Positions 12,161 through 25,157 of a stretch of DNA of 64,000 bases are shown one piece after another. Position 1 is the first letter of the stretch. Each line of letters opens with the position of its first letter. Both the position numbers and the translations under genes were made by a program. The notes under the pieces were generated by a model. The model was not told the origin of the DNA. It saw only the letters and a program-made list of their open reading frames with translations, and did not search any database. The DNA is taken from the NCBI GenBank assembly GCA_025093555.1, contig JAIWNF010000008.1:744001-808000 (forward strand), given 5' to 3'. Origin of the DNA: Circinella umbellata (lineage: Eukaryota; Mucoromycota; Mucoromycetes; Mucorales; Lichtheimiaceae).

Positions 12161-13951
12161 TCAACATGGCATACTATGTAAACGTCTTCTCATTGTATGA
12201 GGAGTACTTCTTAATGCAAATGGTCCATCGTCGGTTTCTTGGTTTGGTTGTCGACCGACAGAATTAGGTAATAAACCTCTAGCAACAGAATTTGATATCA
12301 TTGGCATACCATATCGCGCCCAAAAACCAATACTAGCAATAGCTTCCGATGATAACCCAAATGGAAATGCTTGGAAAACATGAACCATATCCTATAGTAT
12401 TAATTAAATTTGTTAGTAAATTCTCTCATAATGGCTTCTCTTGGTAGGGTCGGTGGAAAAATTATCATTATTATTATTGGTCTAGTCATATATATATATA
12501 TACCTCATATTCTTCATGATGAATAAGTGTTGTTTTAGATGCAGCAATTTTGGTGACAAGATCACGAATTTCATCACGAAGTGATTCACATCCTCCAGAT
12601 TGAATGATTATTGGTGGTAAATTTTCAAAATTGTCAGCGAATATAGGTGACACATAAGGGTGTCGAACCATACTTGGCGCTCTTTCAGTACCCAAATAAA
12701 GATTGGCAGGGTTCATTTTCGGTAAACGATCGGGATTGTTTGGTAAGTAGTCATATACAGATGCGTTATCCCAACTAGGAAAAGAGAACGATAAATCTAC
12801 CCATGGCTACTACCCGTATAATATATGTTGTCAAGTAAATTGTTGTTTATAATAGAACAAAGTGTTGCTGTACATAAAAAATAGAGCATTATAATTTTTT
12901 TTAGAGAAAAAGAACATAATTTACCGAAAGTAGCACAGCACCTTCAGGTTGAGGTAAGCCATGGTCTCTTAAATATAGAATGGTTGCAAGAGCCAATCCA
13001 CCACCAGCAGAATCTCCCATAATAAGAATGTTCTTTGGGTCAAGACAATATCCATGATCAGCATCAATTAAATAAAGAAATGCTTGGACAGCATCGTACA
13101 ATCCACAAGGAAACTTATGTTCAGGTGCCAATCGATAATTGACAGCTTTTAGACCACAGTTAAGTAAGAATGTTTATCTGAGTATCATATATACATTAAC
13201 ATTTATATTTTCACTTACAAAAAACTCGTCTTCCAGTCGATTTACTAATTTTATGAGTAAGAGTACGATGTGTTTGTGCACTCATTGCACAATAAGCACC
13301 ACCATGAAAATATAATATAATTTTCTCAGGAGATCGGCTGCGTAAAACTAAAGCTGTACTAATTTGTTTTCGTGTCTTGTCTATGTCATTATTATCACCT
13401 TGTTTTGTATCCGTGCCTGGATTAATCATACTCTGACATCGATCCAAAATGGTTCCAGCAGACATCCACTCTACTTGTAACATACGAGATCCATCTTCTT
13501 GTTGGTCTAATTCTCTTAAAATTCCATGTAAATGACGCCGTCGAACATGGAAAGATCCATCTTGTGTTTTTGATGTTAAAGGTGTTAACCAGGTAGGTGC
13601 AATTAACATGACACGCCAAAATTCAAGACTATTGGTTAAAGTCTGGTCTCGAAAAGATTGTAAAAATGCCATCATTACTGTTTGTTGAATGTTCCACTGT
13701 GGTTTTTTGCGTTGAACGAAAAAATGAGAAAACACTTCAGATGTAAGTCGACCCAAGCTGGTCGGGATGTGTAAAGCTGTCTTATAGATTTCTTGTGCAA
13801 TCATTGGCAAGGTCTCTTTAGTGACACCAACCGTAGTACTAGTACTAGTAGTAGTTAATCCATACGACGATTCAGCAAAAGGTTGACAGCATCCCTCTGT
13901 TGTGCACGTCGTGGTTGTTGTTATCATCATTGTAGTGGTTGCTGAAGACAT
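12161..13951 (-). CDS. Alpha/beta hydrolase fold-3 esterase/lipase (GDXG/HSL family)
   Basis: Four exons, 13951-13219, 13145-12925, 12806-12504 and 12391-12161, give 495 aa. The oxyanion-hole motif HGGAY is at about residues 216-220, the nucleophile elbow GDSAGG has its Ser at about 290, the acid is probably Asp 396 (ESLRDE), and the catalytic His is about 423 (DMVHVFQ). VNYRLAPEHKFP follows the HGG block as in hormone-sensitive-lipase relatives. The family hydrolyses carboxylic esters of lipids, sterols or small acyl compounds; the substrate cannot be told. The first ~190 residues are extra: a Thr-rich start and an uncharacterised helical region. I chose the first ATG (13951); a hydrophobic stretch just upstream is open in frame but lacks an ATG. 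Fungal sterol deacetylase Say1-like enzymes are one possible subgroup. Confidence 0.85.
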
Positions 13952-14584
13952 AACAAGTAGGGGGAAAAAAAAGAGAAGAAAAATCAGGTACACAGGAAAA
14001 AAAAGAGCGGGAAAAATCCAGAAAAAAAAAAGGATTTAAAGAAATGGTAATAAATAACAGTTCAACATATGCTTTTTCTTTTGTTTTGTTTTAATTTTTG
14101 CGCCCCACACACAGTCATATGAAAACAATGTCACACGTGAGTTATACTCCACTACCTTACTTGTACGTACTTTATAGTTTGTTTATAAGTTTCAGCAACA
14201 ACAGCAACAAAATTCCCCATGTCTATGACGTTCAATGTGTTACTTGAAATCAAACCCTCTTTTTTCACCCGATGTAAAGCTATTGTTTAGTGTCTAATTT
14301 GATTTTGATACAAAGAACAAAAAGCTCATTTTATTCTACTTAACTATTTACAAATCATTATCTAGACACGATCATCATTATTATGCCATTATGTTACTAC
14401 AAATAATCGACTATATCATGATGGTTCCATATACCAGCTAAAAAAGTAACATAAATATTTTTTATTTTTATTTTTTACCCCACAAAAAATAATAATCAAT
14501 AAGTTGTACAATAGATCCATAATTGGTAATTCCTGATCTCAATCCTCCATCCACACAAAACACACACACATATATATAGTCTAA
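13952..14584. other. Intergenic spacer
   Basis: Upstream of the hydrolase and downstream of the ankyrin gene, both on the minus strand. AT-rich; no gene, RNA or repeat recognised. Confidence 0.5.
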
Positions 14585-16032
14585 TTATAATAGACTTTGC
14601 GGAACAAATAAAAAAGAGCCTTTACCTATATCTTTTGCTTTTCTACCATGTTTATCTCGGAAATTCTTTTGAGTTAATCCATGTTGCACCAAAAATTGAA
14701 CGATGGAAAAATGCCCCTGACGACTTGCATGCATTAATGGCGTCCATTCATCCCATCTGTCAGGTACATCCCAGTCAAATCTACCTATTTCTTGTTTTTC
14801 ATTATCATTACCCTTTGATTGTTCTTGCTCTTGTTTAAATAATAATTCAAGTAATTTCAAATGACCCATCATGGCAGCATGGTGAATCACGTTTCGACCG
14901 ATAGAATCAACCTGATTGGGGTCTGCTCCTTGAGTTAAAAGAAATCGTACCAATGGCAAATTTTGTGACACAGCCGCATCTTGTAAAAGTCCCCGTCCGG
15001 ATTTATCCCTATGTGCCAAACTGGTCTTCACATGGTCAAGAAAGAGAAAAGTAGTAAGATCGTACCAAATATCTCGTTTTGCCTTTTGCTGGGGTTCTTC
15101 TCCTTCAATAGTATATGCAGCTGCTATTTGGATCGGTAATCTCCCTGACTTTGTTGACTTATTGATTGAGGAAGGTGATCGTTGTGCAAGATATTTAGAT
15201 GCTTCAACATGTCCTATATATATATAATTTAAGCCCTCATTTGTAAACATCACAATGCCAAAAAAAAAAAAAAATGGGGTTATGAAATAGTATAGAGTTG
15301 TGATAGCTTTTTCATTCCCATCACTTCTTTTTTTTACCATGTTGAATTGCCAAGTGAAGTGCTGTTCGACCATCTTTATTAGCTAAATCAAGATTAGCAC
15401 CTGCTTTTTCAAGAACTTGAATTATATCCAATCTACCTTTCAATGCTATATAGTCACATTAAAATATTATGTTTAATCAAACCCCCCCTCAAAAAGAAAA
15501 AAAAACGTAACCATAGTAATCCAACCCCACACATAAATAATGGCGTTCAGTTTTGCTCCTTTTCCTAATTCTAACGTGGGAAATAAAGTGAAAGATAAAA
15601 AAAAATAGTTATTTTTTTTTCTTACCTGCAATCATAACAGGTGTCCAATCACCACGTTTCAGTGCATTGACATCGACATTACAATTATTGATAATATAAG
15701 AAACACAGTCTATTGAATCAATAGCTTCATGTAAAGCTTGTCGACCTTAAATATTATTATAACTCACTTTTAGCTTATACAATAATATACATATACTTTA
15801 TAGTACATAAATGTTATTATTATTTACCGTGTTCGTTAATCACTGTAAAATCAGCACCATATTCTTCTTTCAACATTTGTAAAACTTTTAACGAATGAGA
15901 TCGAGCAGCAAAATGAACCAGAGTATCACCATGATTATCAACTCGATTAATATATTCATTTAGTTGGTCTTTATTTTTTAATTCATCAAGTGCATTTTTT
16001 AACTTTTCGGGTGAGTGAATTAATTTTTGCAT
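14585..16032 (-). CDS. ANKRD16: Ankyrin-repeat protein, ANKRD16-like
   Basis: Four exons, 16032-15828, 15745-15626, 15445-15338 and 15213-14585, give 353 aa, almost the length of vertebrate ANKRD16. All three introns interrupt the codon at the same phase, each splitting a Gly or Ala codon at a repeat boundary. About eight ankyrin units run from end to end: GDTLVHFAARSHSLKVLQML, GRQALHEA, GDWTPVMIAA, DGRTALHLAIQHG, GRNVIHHAAMMGHLKLLELL, EWTPLMHASRQGHFSIVQFL. The GDTLxHxAAR start, the ALHEA..CVxYII segment and the KRGDWTPVM segment resemble ANKRD16 specifically. Vertebrate ANKRD16 binds alanyl-tRNA synthetase and limits serine mischarging; whether a fungal relative does so is inference. A generic ankyrin protein remains possible. 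Confidence 0.75.
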
Positions 16033-16848
16033 AGTTATGAGTAAAGTGTCAAAAATATAAAGTTGGAGGAGGGGGGGGAGAGAAAATATAAAATTTCAGT
16101 GGTCTTCCACACAAACTGTAAATGTCAGGGAGTTCAATCCAAAGTCATCAAACAATTGAACTATGCATGTGAGGCGTCAAAAGATTTTAGTGTATTGTAG
16201 AAACCATGCTAAAACAATTGTTGAAAGTGGCGAATCGAATCATAATAATTTGGATAGCAAATGGTTTCGCAGTTTTCTGGATGAAGTGGGTCGGTGCTTT
16301 GCCGTACAAACTAAGAGGAATATACAAATTAACCTATCCTACTTATCGTAATTACATGACAAATTTAAAATTAAATTAAGAATCGTTACAATGTATATAT
16401 CAACGTAACATATATTGTGTACTGCCATTAAACTAAAAAGTAGTACTTCCAAGTGCATAAAAATATAATAAAAGATATTCTACATAATTAGCTTGCTGGT
16501 AAATAAGAGTATTATTAGCTATATACATATATGATCTTATCCTTATAAAGCTCTTATAACATATTATCAAGTGTCGGAAGTTATTTAAAAAAGCGTAAGT
16601 ACATGTTTAAGATCTATAATGTGGTAATATCAAATATATTAAGATTCAAAAAATAACGGCACTATAGGCATTCGCTGGGGTCAATTAAACACAGTCATTC
16701 GGGGGGATGGCAGAACTGCAGGATGGCACGACTTTTGGGTTTGCCGTGTTGTAAATTATTAGATTGCGCCTCAGCTTCTGTCGTTTTTTTTTTCTTTGCT
16801 CGTTCTTTATTAAAGAATAAAAACGAGGTCTTTTTTTTACTTTGCCAA
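16033..16848. other. Divergent spacer and 5' region of the B-box/DUF2009 gene
   Basis: Holds the promoters of the ankyrin gene (-) and the B-box gene (+). An open frame at 16163-16351 shows no domain. The short upstream ORF noted below lies at its right end. Confidence 0.45.
16707..16754 (+). promoter_or_regulatory. Possible upstream ORF (15 codons)
   Basis: ATG at 16707 opens a 15-codon frame ending in TAA at 16752-16754, about 95 bp before the chosen start of the B-box/DUF2009 protein. A second upstream ATG at 16723 is in frame with the main protein and would add 42 hydrophobic residues, mostly encoded by T-tracts; I judge that to be 5' UTR. The uORF would matter only if the transcript starts upstream of it. 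Confidence 0.3.
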
Positions 16849-19830
16849 ATGGAAGTCGCTTCATCAGCAAACGCCACCTCATTTTGTGTTGAATGCCGGG
16901 ATCAAGAGGTGAATAATAACAACTTTTTTCTTTTTTTTAAAAAATGAGTGCTTTAAACGCGATCGAAATCTTTATTAATAATATATTATATTATTTTATG
17001 TTGTATTAGGCATCTGTGTTTTGTGAACAATGCGATGAAGACTTTTGTGAAGTATGCCACGGTAAATATATTTACTATAGCACATTGAAGAAAGCTTTTT
17101 ACTTTTTAAATTATTTGTTATTGACTAGACAGATCTATTATATTTGTTATTTGTTATACAGCAATGCTACATCGCACCGGCAATCGACGTAAACATACAG
17201 CAAAGAACCTTAGAGTGAGAGGAGCCACGTCAGATGGTAATGGAGCCAATGATAATGCTTCGAACAAATCTGCAACAACGGGATCCATCAAGGTTATTAT
17301 TGTTTGTGACAAAAAAGGAGGAAAAAGAAGGGAGGAATTATATGTGTATTGATCTCGTTGCTATTAACGTTCCACTCAACTCCTCCCTAAAACGATGTAT
17401 CTTTTTTTTCTTAGGGTATGGATGATACGGATGATAAAAGTTTAAATGCAGCTATGGAATTAGATGGAACAGTTATCAATGGCTCGGGTGCAACATTTGG
17501 TCAATGGATGGAAAATAGGTATAAACAATGAAGAAAAAAGGATTTGGAACAGCTATATTATATGTGGGGAGAGGTCATGTTGATATTCATGCATATATAT
17601 ATCTATATCTATATTTTAGAGCGAAATACGTCCCATTAAGACTTGACGCTCACGAACGAAATTTATTGCGACTGTAAGGGAGTTTTATATCATTATTTAT
17701 GAAGGGTGGATTTTTGTGAATGGATGGGACTCATGATATACATGTTAATATATGAATAGTTTGGAAGCCGCATTGAATGTGTCCGAGTATACAGATAAAA
17801 TCGATATTATTTCATATGCCAACAAAGCTCGTCGTATCGTAGCTCAAATTCGTGATTTATGTGCTATTATCTCTGGTCTTTTGGTCGCCAATGATTATAA
17901 ATTAGGTGGTCAATTATTTTCAGAAAAAAGTGTAAAGCATAATGAAGAATTTTTTCAACAAGTGTTTGAAGTGGGAAGACGGTAAGTTTTCATATTTTTT
18001 TTGACATATTAGGACGATGATGGTAATAAGAAGAATAATATATATTTGTGTGTGTCTATACCTAAACTGTTTTTTTGGTATTGTTGTCTTGCTGTCATAA
18101 GTCTAAATTATCTCACTATTTTCTCTAAATAGTCACAAGATCATGAATCCCGAAAAAATGAGATCTAATTATGGCAAACTTATGTATATGTTAATGGTTA
18201 GTATTTTCTTTTTTTGTTTTGTTTTATAAAGTATTAATACCATATGTAATGCTTTCCTAGAGACTGTATCTATATGTATATATGAATATATGAATGCTGA
18301 CTATATTATATTATACTTTACGTAGGACTCGGTGATTCCAGAAGTAGAGGATATGTTGGGTTTCTCTTGTGTGATTCCAATCAACACAGTGTTTGAATAT
18401 CTCAAAACAAATAATTGTCTCGAATTATTACATGATGACATGATTGCCATAGCAACCCGTGAAATTGGTCAAGAATTCAAGAGCAGAACACAAATCAACG
18501 CAGAAGTACAAAAGAAACGAAAAGCTGTTGACATGTTAAGTGAAAAATATTCAAACGATCATGTTTCACGAGATGATATTGCCCGCTGTCTTGCATCATT
18601 ATCAGATAATCATGCGTATTTAAAAGCAAATCGGTATATAAGCTTATTTTCTTAAGGGAAAAAAAGAAGGAGGAGGAGGAGGAGGAGGCTTTCATTATCA
18701 ACGAAAAAAAAAAAAAGAAAAAAGGCTAACTATGCATCATATAAAAAAAATTAGCGATCCATGCGATAGAATGCTTAAATATTTATCTCAATATTTCAAT
18801 CCATCGAAAAGTGAAAGCGGATATTCTTTGGCTATTATGGCTGGTCGACAAGGCCATAGACTGACACACACGCATTCAACTCAATATTCTTATGTACATC
18901 AATCCTTATGTTTATGGCGTGAAATTGTTCATGAAATGTATATGTTATGGAGTTTATCAGATGAAGATTTATTATCTGTCAGTCCTTACCGTTTAACAAA
19001 TACAGGACAAGGTTTACAACGTATTCAACAGTGTCGTGGTATCGGCGGTGCTATGCACAAGATTCTTCATCGCGCTCAAAAAAAGAGTGGCTCATGGGTT
19101 GGTAGTAGTGTAGTTCATTTAGGTGATCGGAATGTACCAAATGCGTTCATGTTTATTGACAAGGTAAAAATGACTATCTGAATAAACCCACAGAGGAACA
19201 AAAGAAAAAAGCTAACTATTATGTTTTTGTGGGTGTTTGTATGGGAATGCGACATAGTATAACCAAGTTTCTCGGATCTTGACACCTATTGTGAGTACAT
19301 TAGATCGAATAGATTCGTTGTTGGAAGATCCAGCAATAGCAGCTTATCTTGAAGAATCTTATGGTGGAGTAGATCGATGTAAAAAAGATATCCTTTGTAA
19401 GTTTCATGTCAATTTCTATTTGTTGAACTTTTTATAAACATATATATCTCATGGTATTATGAAATTCGTTTCTATTAGATGATTTCTTCCGGTGTGGGTT
19501 TGATGGATCTGGAGCGGACAATTATTTCGATGCTGGTAGCTGCATTGATGGTCGTCTCACGTCTGCATGGAATTGTAAGTCTATTATATATATTTGTATC
19601 GCCGTCGAATTCCTGGAATTCATCGTTTAATCGATCTTATTTATCTTTATTTTAGGGTGTTCACAAATTGAAAAGAAAAAGTTCTTCCCTATCTTTTTAT
19701 TAACGGTAATTTTATGAATATTATATCCTGAACAAATTAAAGGTTATTTTGTTTCTCTATTTTTACTAATGAATATTTTATTTTATATTAAAAACAGGGT
19801 TTTATTGGTTTCGATGGTGGTGGGTGGTAG
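16849..19830 (+). CDS. B-box zinc finger plus DUF2009 (UPF0652) protein
   Basis: Thirteen exons: 16849-16908, 17010-17061, 17162-17292, 17415-17518, 17620-17673, 17760-17981, 18133-18196, 18326-18633, 18755-19163, 19258-19396, 19479-19574, 19656-19705 and 19798-19830, giving 573 aa. Residues about 13-55 form a B-box-type zinc site (CVEC..., FCEQCDEDFCEVCH, then H-rich). A low-complexity linker is followed by a large conserved region: AKYVPLRLDAHERNLL, RHKIMNPEKMRSNYGKLMYM, LWREIVHEMYMLW, GDRNVPNAFMFIDK, FLLTGFIGFDGGGW at the very end. These match the eukaryotic DUF2009/UPF0652 family, whose function is not established. The first donor (GTGAAT) and third donor (GTTATT) are weak, but the frame closes exactly. 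B-box plus DUF2009 is a known architecture in this family; a role in RNA or ubiquitin biology would be guesswork. Confidence 0.85.
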
Positions 19831-20329
19831 TTTATTTTGTCGATACGAATTATGTTTCTAGAAATATTTATATGAAGTCTAGTTTAATAATCTTCCCGAT
19901 AACAATATCAATTATTGTTTTCCTTTCTCTTCTTTAATCTAAACAGTAACAGTAGAATTATATTAGTGCACAATACTATTATTGATCCACTTAGTAGATA
20001 TATAAACATTAACACATACAATACACAAAAATACAAGCTATTAACTTTCTTCTCATCTTTTTCTCTCCCTTCCCCTTCTCCTTTGTATACAAACCATCTT
20101 ACCATTCTCTCCTCGCTATTAATTTTTTTTTAAAAATAGTTTTCAATGTATAAAAAAAATCAAGAAAATGAGATATCCTTGTGATGTTCAAGTATAGACT
20201 TTTAATGTAGTCTTTTTAGTTTACAGCCGCTGGTTATATAAACCGGGTAGAAGATATAATGTTATGTATATTACTAGGGAATATATTAGGAGTCGGGTTA
20301 CGTAAATAGAAAAGTGACAGATCTAGTGA

Positions 20330-20640
20330 AGCGTTCATGGTGTGATTAGAATTTTACTTCGTATAAAGATATAGAAAAAAGAAGAAATAATACACTATGT
20401 TGTTGTATTTGAATAATAAGTATATAAAATAGAATAGAAAAATTTGGGTCGCGGAAATTTATATATTCAGGAATATTACGCCTGAATCCACAAAAGAAAA
20501 ATCTTATAACGAGTTTATACATAAAGAGACTTTATGCTCAAAGGAAACTATTGTCAGGTCACGTGAATTTGTTAAAAGACTAAAAGAGTTAAAAGGTAAA
20601 GATAGAACTGAAAAAAATATTTTATTAAGGGGTATTTATG
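20330..20640 (+). repeat. Degenerate dispersed repeat, copy 2
   Basis: The landmark ATTCAGGAATATTACG begins at 20465 and is followed by CCTGAATCCA, forming an imperfect hairpin (ATTCAG...CTGAAT). About 300 bp align by eye with copy 1 near 6.0 kb. Both copies end in the same GGGGTATTTATxCTA block. Confidence 0.55.
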
Positions 20641-20767
20641 CTATTGGTAGTACCGAAAATGTGGCATTGGTTTGTCAGAAACACAGCATTGGTTTGTCGG
20701 AAATAAGGTATTGCTCTGCCAGAATTAAGGCACTGCTTGACCAGAAAGATGGCATTGTGTGAGCCAA
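20636..20767. repeat. 22-bp tandem array, about six units
   Basis: Five units of exactly 22 bp run from 20658 to 20767, sharing the core GGCATTGGTTTGTCAGA with substitutions only; a more diverged sixth unit precedes them at 20636-20657. Conserved length with sequence drift suggests an old array. It abuts the right end of repeat copy 2. Confidence 0.75.
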
Positions 20768-22365
20768 TACAATTATGTATCACGCTTATTTGTGATATTA
20801 CGTATACGTAGTAATAATAATAATACTAAAATACTAATGATAATAATGATAATAATGATAATGATAATATTGGTATAAAAATATTTTCAATTTTTTTACG
20901 TTACACTATAGATAAATCTCATGATGTTGCAACATTCGGCAGCTGGCTCGATTTCTGTAACAAAAGCTCGACCTGACTTTGTAAATCAAGCTTCTATAGT
21001 ATTACCATGTTGATACGTAATAAAAAGCACCCCCAGCATTCACCATCAATATCATGGTTTTTTATGAATATTGTTCTTTTTTTTAAAAAAAAAAGAAAAA
21101 GCTGTCTATGTCTCTAATATGCAATACACACCCGACAAAACCAACCATATGAATCGATAACTTTGCCTAATCAGACTATAATATCGTTTGGGAATATACC
21201 CGTAAACCCAATTTATTTATGCTCTTCTACAACATATCTTATATATATTAAGTATTTTATCAAATAAGTACGTACCGCACTAAAATATATCATATATATG
21301 AAGGTAATTATAATAGTTTATATTATGTCTTTCATCACGAACTACAGTAACTATATAATTTTCTCCGGTCGCAAACAAAGATCAAGCCCAAGATTTTATT
21401 AAATTAAGTTCCTAAATACTGTAAACATCTTACGTATTGTATTCCATGTATAGAAATTAGAGATAGTTGAATTATGATATCTGTTGGGTTATTACTATTT
21501 CAATGAGTAAAAAAATGAAAACAAAATATAGTCGAATTCCACTTTTTGCACAGGTTGGATTTGAGTCAAGAAGTGTTTAAAAATGTATTAGTCTATGAAT
21601 TGTACTGATCGAATGTTTACATAAATTTTATTATCACACTACGTACACATACGTAGAATTGTGTGCGTATGGAGACATATATAAGTAAGAATAACGTGAG
21701 GTCTAATATCATACTGGGCTATGTTATATATGCTATTTCGTCATATATCTTCTGATAAGTAGTTGCTTTTATATAGTAAGTTATTGTAGATCTAATAACC
21801 TAGAGGTATTCTTATGTTGTTTTGATGAATATAATAATAGACTACATTGTTATAAGACTTATTCTTGTATTTTTTTCGCTGTATACGTACGTCGATATAA
21901 CATATTCAAATAAAAAAGAGAAAAATAAAATAAAAACTTTTTATACGCAAATAAGAGAAAATTGAAGCAACATAAAAAAGAAATATAATACGTAAAAGTA
22001 ATTCTTAACTACTCCTGCTACTATGCATGAGAAAATAATAGGGGAGAAAATTTGTTAATTGATGGATGGAAATCGGTGTAAAAAGAGAGAGGGGAAAATT
22101 ATGAAGAACAGAGAGCGAGTTTTGATGGTATAAAATGAGTGCATAACGGTGGAAAGAAAAAGAAAAAAAAAAGAAAGCATAAAATACGCTTAGATGAAAA
22201 AGTAGTTAGTTGAGTTGGAGGAGAGATATAATATATATATGTATATATGAAAAAAAATGTTGAATATGAAAAATAAAAATAAAGAATATGCTGATGAAGA
22301 AGTATGATGATTTTTTTTGGGGAGTTTTCATTTGATGATGAGTAATGATGTATGTATATTTGTTT

Positions 22366-25157
22366 TTAATTTTCGAGAATAATACGAACGGTGCCATCTG
22401 ATTTAATCTCCCAAGTAGCAGACGGCTGTTGCCATGACAGCAAATCCTGTGTAATAAAATCGTCATCCATGGTAATAAAAATTTCTTGACTATTTGATTT
22501 TTTACGTGGTGATGATGTATTGTTATTACTGTTATTATTATTAAAAGTGGTAGATTTGTCCTTAGGTCGCCATACAATGTGACTAACTTGGTCGGGATGA
22601 AGAGATAATACTGTACAAAGTTTGACTTTAAGTTCATGTGAGGTAAATTCTTGAAGTTCGATTATTTGTGGTTCAGCATCATCACTAGTTCGAATAGAAA
22701 TTCGTTTTCCTGAAGCTGGAGGTGTTGCTGCGGAATGATGTTGTGGTAATGGTTGTTGAATCCCTTCAGCTGTAGGTTCACGTGCTCGCTTTTTTGAATT
22801 ATGATAAACTAGTGGCGGTGGAGGCATTGATGTCATTGTTGTTGGAGTAGTACAATTGTTATTACTGTTATTACTATTATTATAAAGACAATTGGATGTT
22901 GAGGTTACAGGCGGTAATGGTGATGGAATTGTCATTGTCTGTGCTGTCGAAGGTAACATTATTTCTTTATTACTATGATGTTCACTTGCTGGATAACCAT
23001 CAAATGGAGTTGATACGGCGGATGATGGGTTGTATACACTTGTAGGCGAGTCAGTATAAAAATAACCACCCGGAGTAGTTGTTGCTGATGATGTTGTAGC
23101 AGCTCCTATGGGAGATGTTGTAAATGGAGACCATGGTGAAGGAGTGGTAAACGTATTAGTTGGAAATGGTGCGCAAAATGCTGACGAGGGCTGGGGCTGT
23201 TGTCCATGGAATAAAGCTGACGGAGCAGTCATAACTCGATTACGTTTATTATTATTATTGTTATTATAACTCATCATGCCACCGTTGCTACTAACAATAC
23301 CGCCACCAGAGAAAAAATCACGGGATAACTCTTCAAATTCTCCACTACTAGTGCAAGCTGATAAATCATCCAAATGTTTAAGTGGTGGTGATTGAGGAAT
23401 CACGTCAAAAACACTAAACGGTTTTTGAAGATCATACATAAGTTCCATGAGGTGTTTCTGTTGTTCACCCTTTGCATTTTCTAAAAATAATAATAAAAAG
23501 TTGTTAAATATAGTTTTTATTATGTATAATAGAGAACACAGTTTTGAAAATACTTGAAAAAAAAATCTTACGTACCTTGCATTTTTTGACAATGCTTCAT
23601 ATATTGTTTTGAATTGTCCTTGTTTTTGCGCTCAGCGCCTTTATCTCGGAACAATTTAATTTTACAAAATGATTCTTCAACATAATCCCACGTCGAAGAA
23701 GATTCAATTTCTCCTCCAGGATAACTTGTTGATGGAGATGGAGATGGAGATGATAATGATGGAATATGATGCTGAATGTGAATTCGAAGTGGGATACCCT
23801 TCACACCTTTAATTCGTGAAAAATCGGTTGATAAACAATGAAAACGAACATGAATTCTAGAACCTTGACGAGCATCCCAATCAAAAGTAATTCGATCAAA
23901 AGCTGAGAATCGTACATTGACAACACCGTTACAATGGGCATCATCTATAAAACAGTGCAGAAGAGATTAGATATTGGGAAGATGGTTGATAATAGAGTTA
24001 AAATTTAAACAACCGGATTATAATTTCCTCTCCTTCGCTCCGCCCCTTTTTTATTTATAATCGCTTATTTCTTTCTGGCTGTCTTTTTTTTTATGATTAT
24101 ATTGGTCGGCTTAAAAAAGCACTATATACTATAAAATCTTACCAATGCTTATGGCTCGTGCATCAGACGATCGTTGCTGACTTAACCAAAATTTCCAATA
24201 ATTATTAGCCACTTGCCGATGTGATTTTTCATGAAATGTAATTGAAATTGTAGTAGTAATCATTGTATTGTTTCCTTCACTTTCTGCTTGTGAATCTTTT
24301 AAATCGATTGCATAAAGTTGTCCACGGTTTAAATACGTAATTAAAGCGTCATCAGTTTTTGGTGAAATGGCAGTAGGGGCTATTACATTTTTCAAGAAGA
24401 AAGGAAATTAGCATGTTGCTATTGTTAGACTTGTGTATTGATGAGGGAGGGGAAGTAAAGAAATCTAGGAATACTATTTTTTTGGGGGGTATATCAGGAT
24501 AACGTGTATATATAAAGGGGTGTGATGATGATAATGGAGAAGGTGTAATAATGATACTTTACCAGCTAGTATTCCAGTAATCCTTAAACTTTCAGGGCTG
24601 TGTATATAAAGTTTAGTTTTTTTACATGTGTTTTGAAGTGTGAGTATTGTGTAACATTGGCATGTTGAACAAGAAAATATAAAAAAAAAGCCTTACATTT
24701 CAACCGAAGGTGATGTTGTCGTGGTTCCTGTATTATCATTATTGTTGATATTAGTGCTATTTGTAGTAGAAGTGCTAGTTTCTGCTTCATTTTGAACGGG
24801 ATGTAGAAGGACCATGTCCACAGGCGATGGTGTCATTGTTGCGGTGGCGGAAGTGCTTCCATTATTACTACTACTACTTGAAGAGCTGCCAGTGCTTGAA
24901 CTAGAAAGATACTCTTGTGGGCTGCCCCAACCATCGTTTAGCATACAACCATAAGCCATAGCAGGAAGCATCGGAGGTGTAGTTGCATGAGGTCTCCATG
25001 ATGATGGTGGTCGATCTAGTATACTGTTTGTTGATAGTGGATAGTTAAGTGAGACAGCCCGATTATGGTAAAGTTTTTGTTGTTGTTGTTGTTGCTGGTG
25101 TTGTTGCTGGTGTTGTTGCTGAGGATTTTGCTGTTGTTGTTGTGACTGGATCATCAT
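22366..25157 (-). CDS. CP2/Grainyhead-family transcription factor
   Basis: Five exons, 25157-24697, 24597-24563, 24379-24143, 23944-23576 and 23480-22366, give 738 aa. Residues 1-150 are Gln/Ser/Thr-rich. A CP2 DNA-binding region spans about 155-375: LITYLNRGQLYAI, ITFHEKSHRQ, FDWDARQGSRIHVRFHCLST, VKGIPLRIHIQ, CKIKLFRDKGAERKNKD. The long central part is disordered (Pro/Ser/Thr/Asn). The last ~110 residues (LQEFTSHELKVKLCTVL through DGTVRIILEN) look like the ubiquitin-like C-terminal module of CP2 factors. Fungal Grainyhead-type factors act on cell-wall and conidial-separation genes. The chosen ATG directly follows a good splice acceptor (GATACAG), and a coding-like exon at about 25356-25396 (ASIVYSAFKKAK) would join in frame, so the true start may lie further upstream. 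Confidence 0.85.

Larger units (their letters stand above)
19831..22365. other. Intergenic region with two repeats
   Basis: Contains dispersed repeat copy 2 and a 22-bp tandem array, then AT-rich sequence that reaches the convergent end of the CP2-family gene. No gene recognised. Confidence 0.5.

Noticed and set aside
13952..13993. Hydrophobic N-terminal extension of the hydrolase (YLIFLLFFFPLLV)
   Set aside because: It opens with GTG, not ATG, and lies in a T-rich leader; the first ATG is 13951.
16723..16848. In-frame 42-residue N-terminal extension of the B-box protein
   Set aside because: Encoded mostly by T-tracts, biased to Phe/Leu, and not expected before a B-box; treated as 5' UTR though not excluded.
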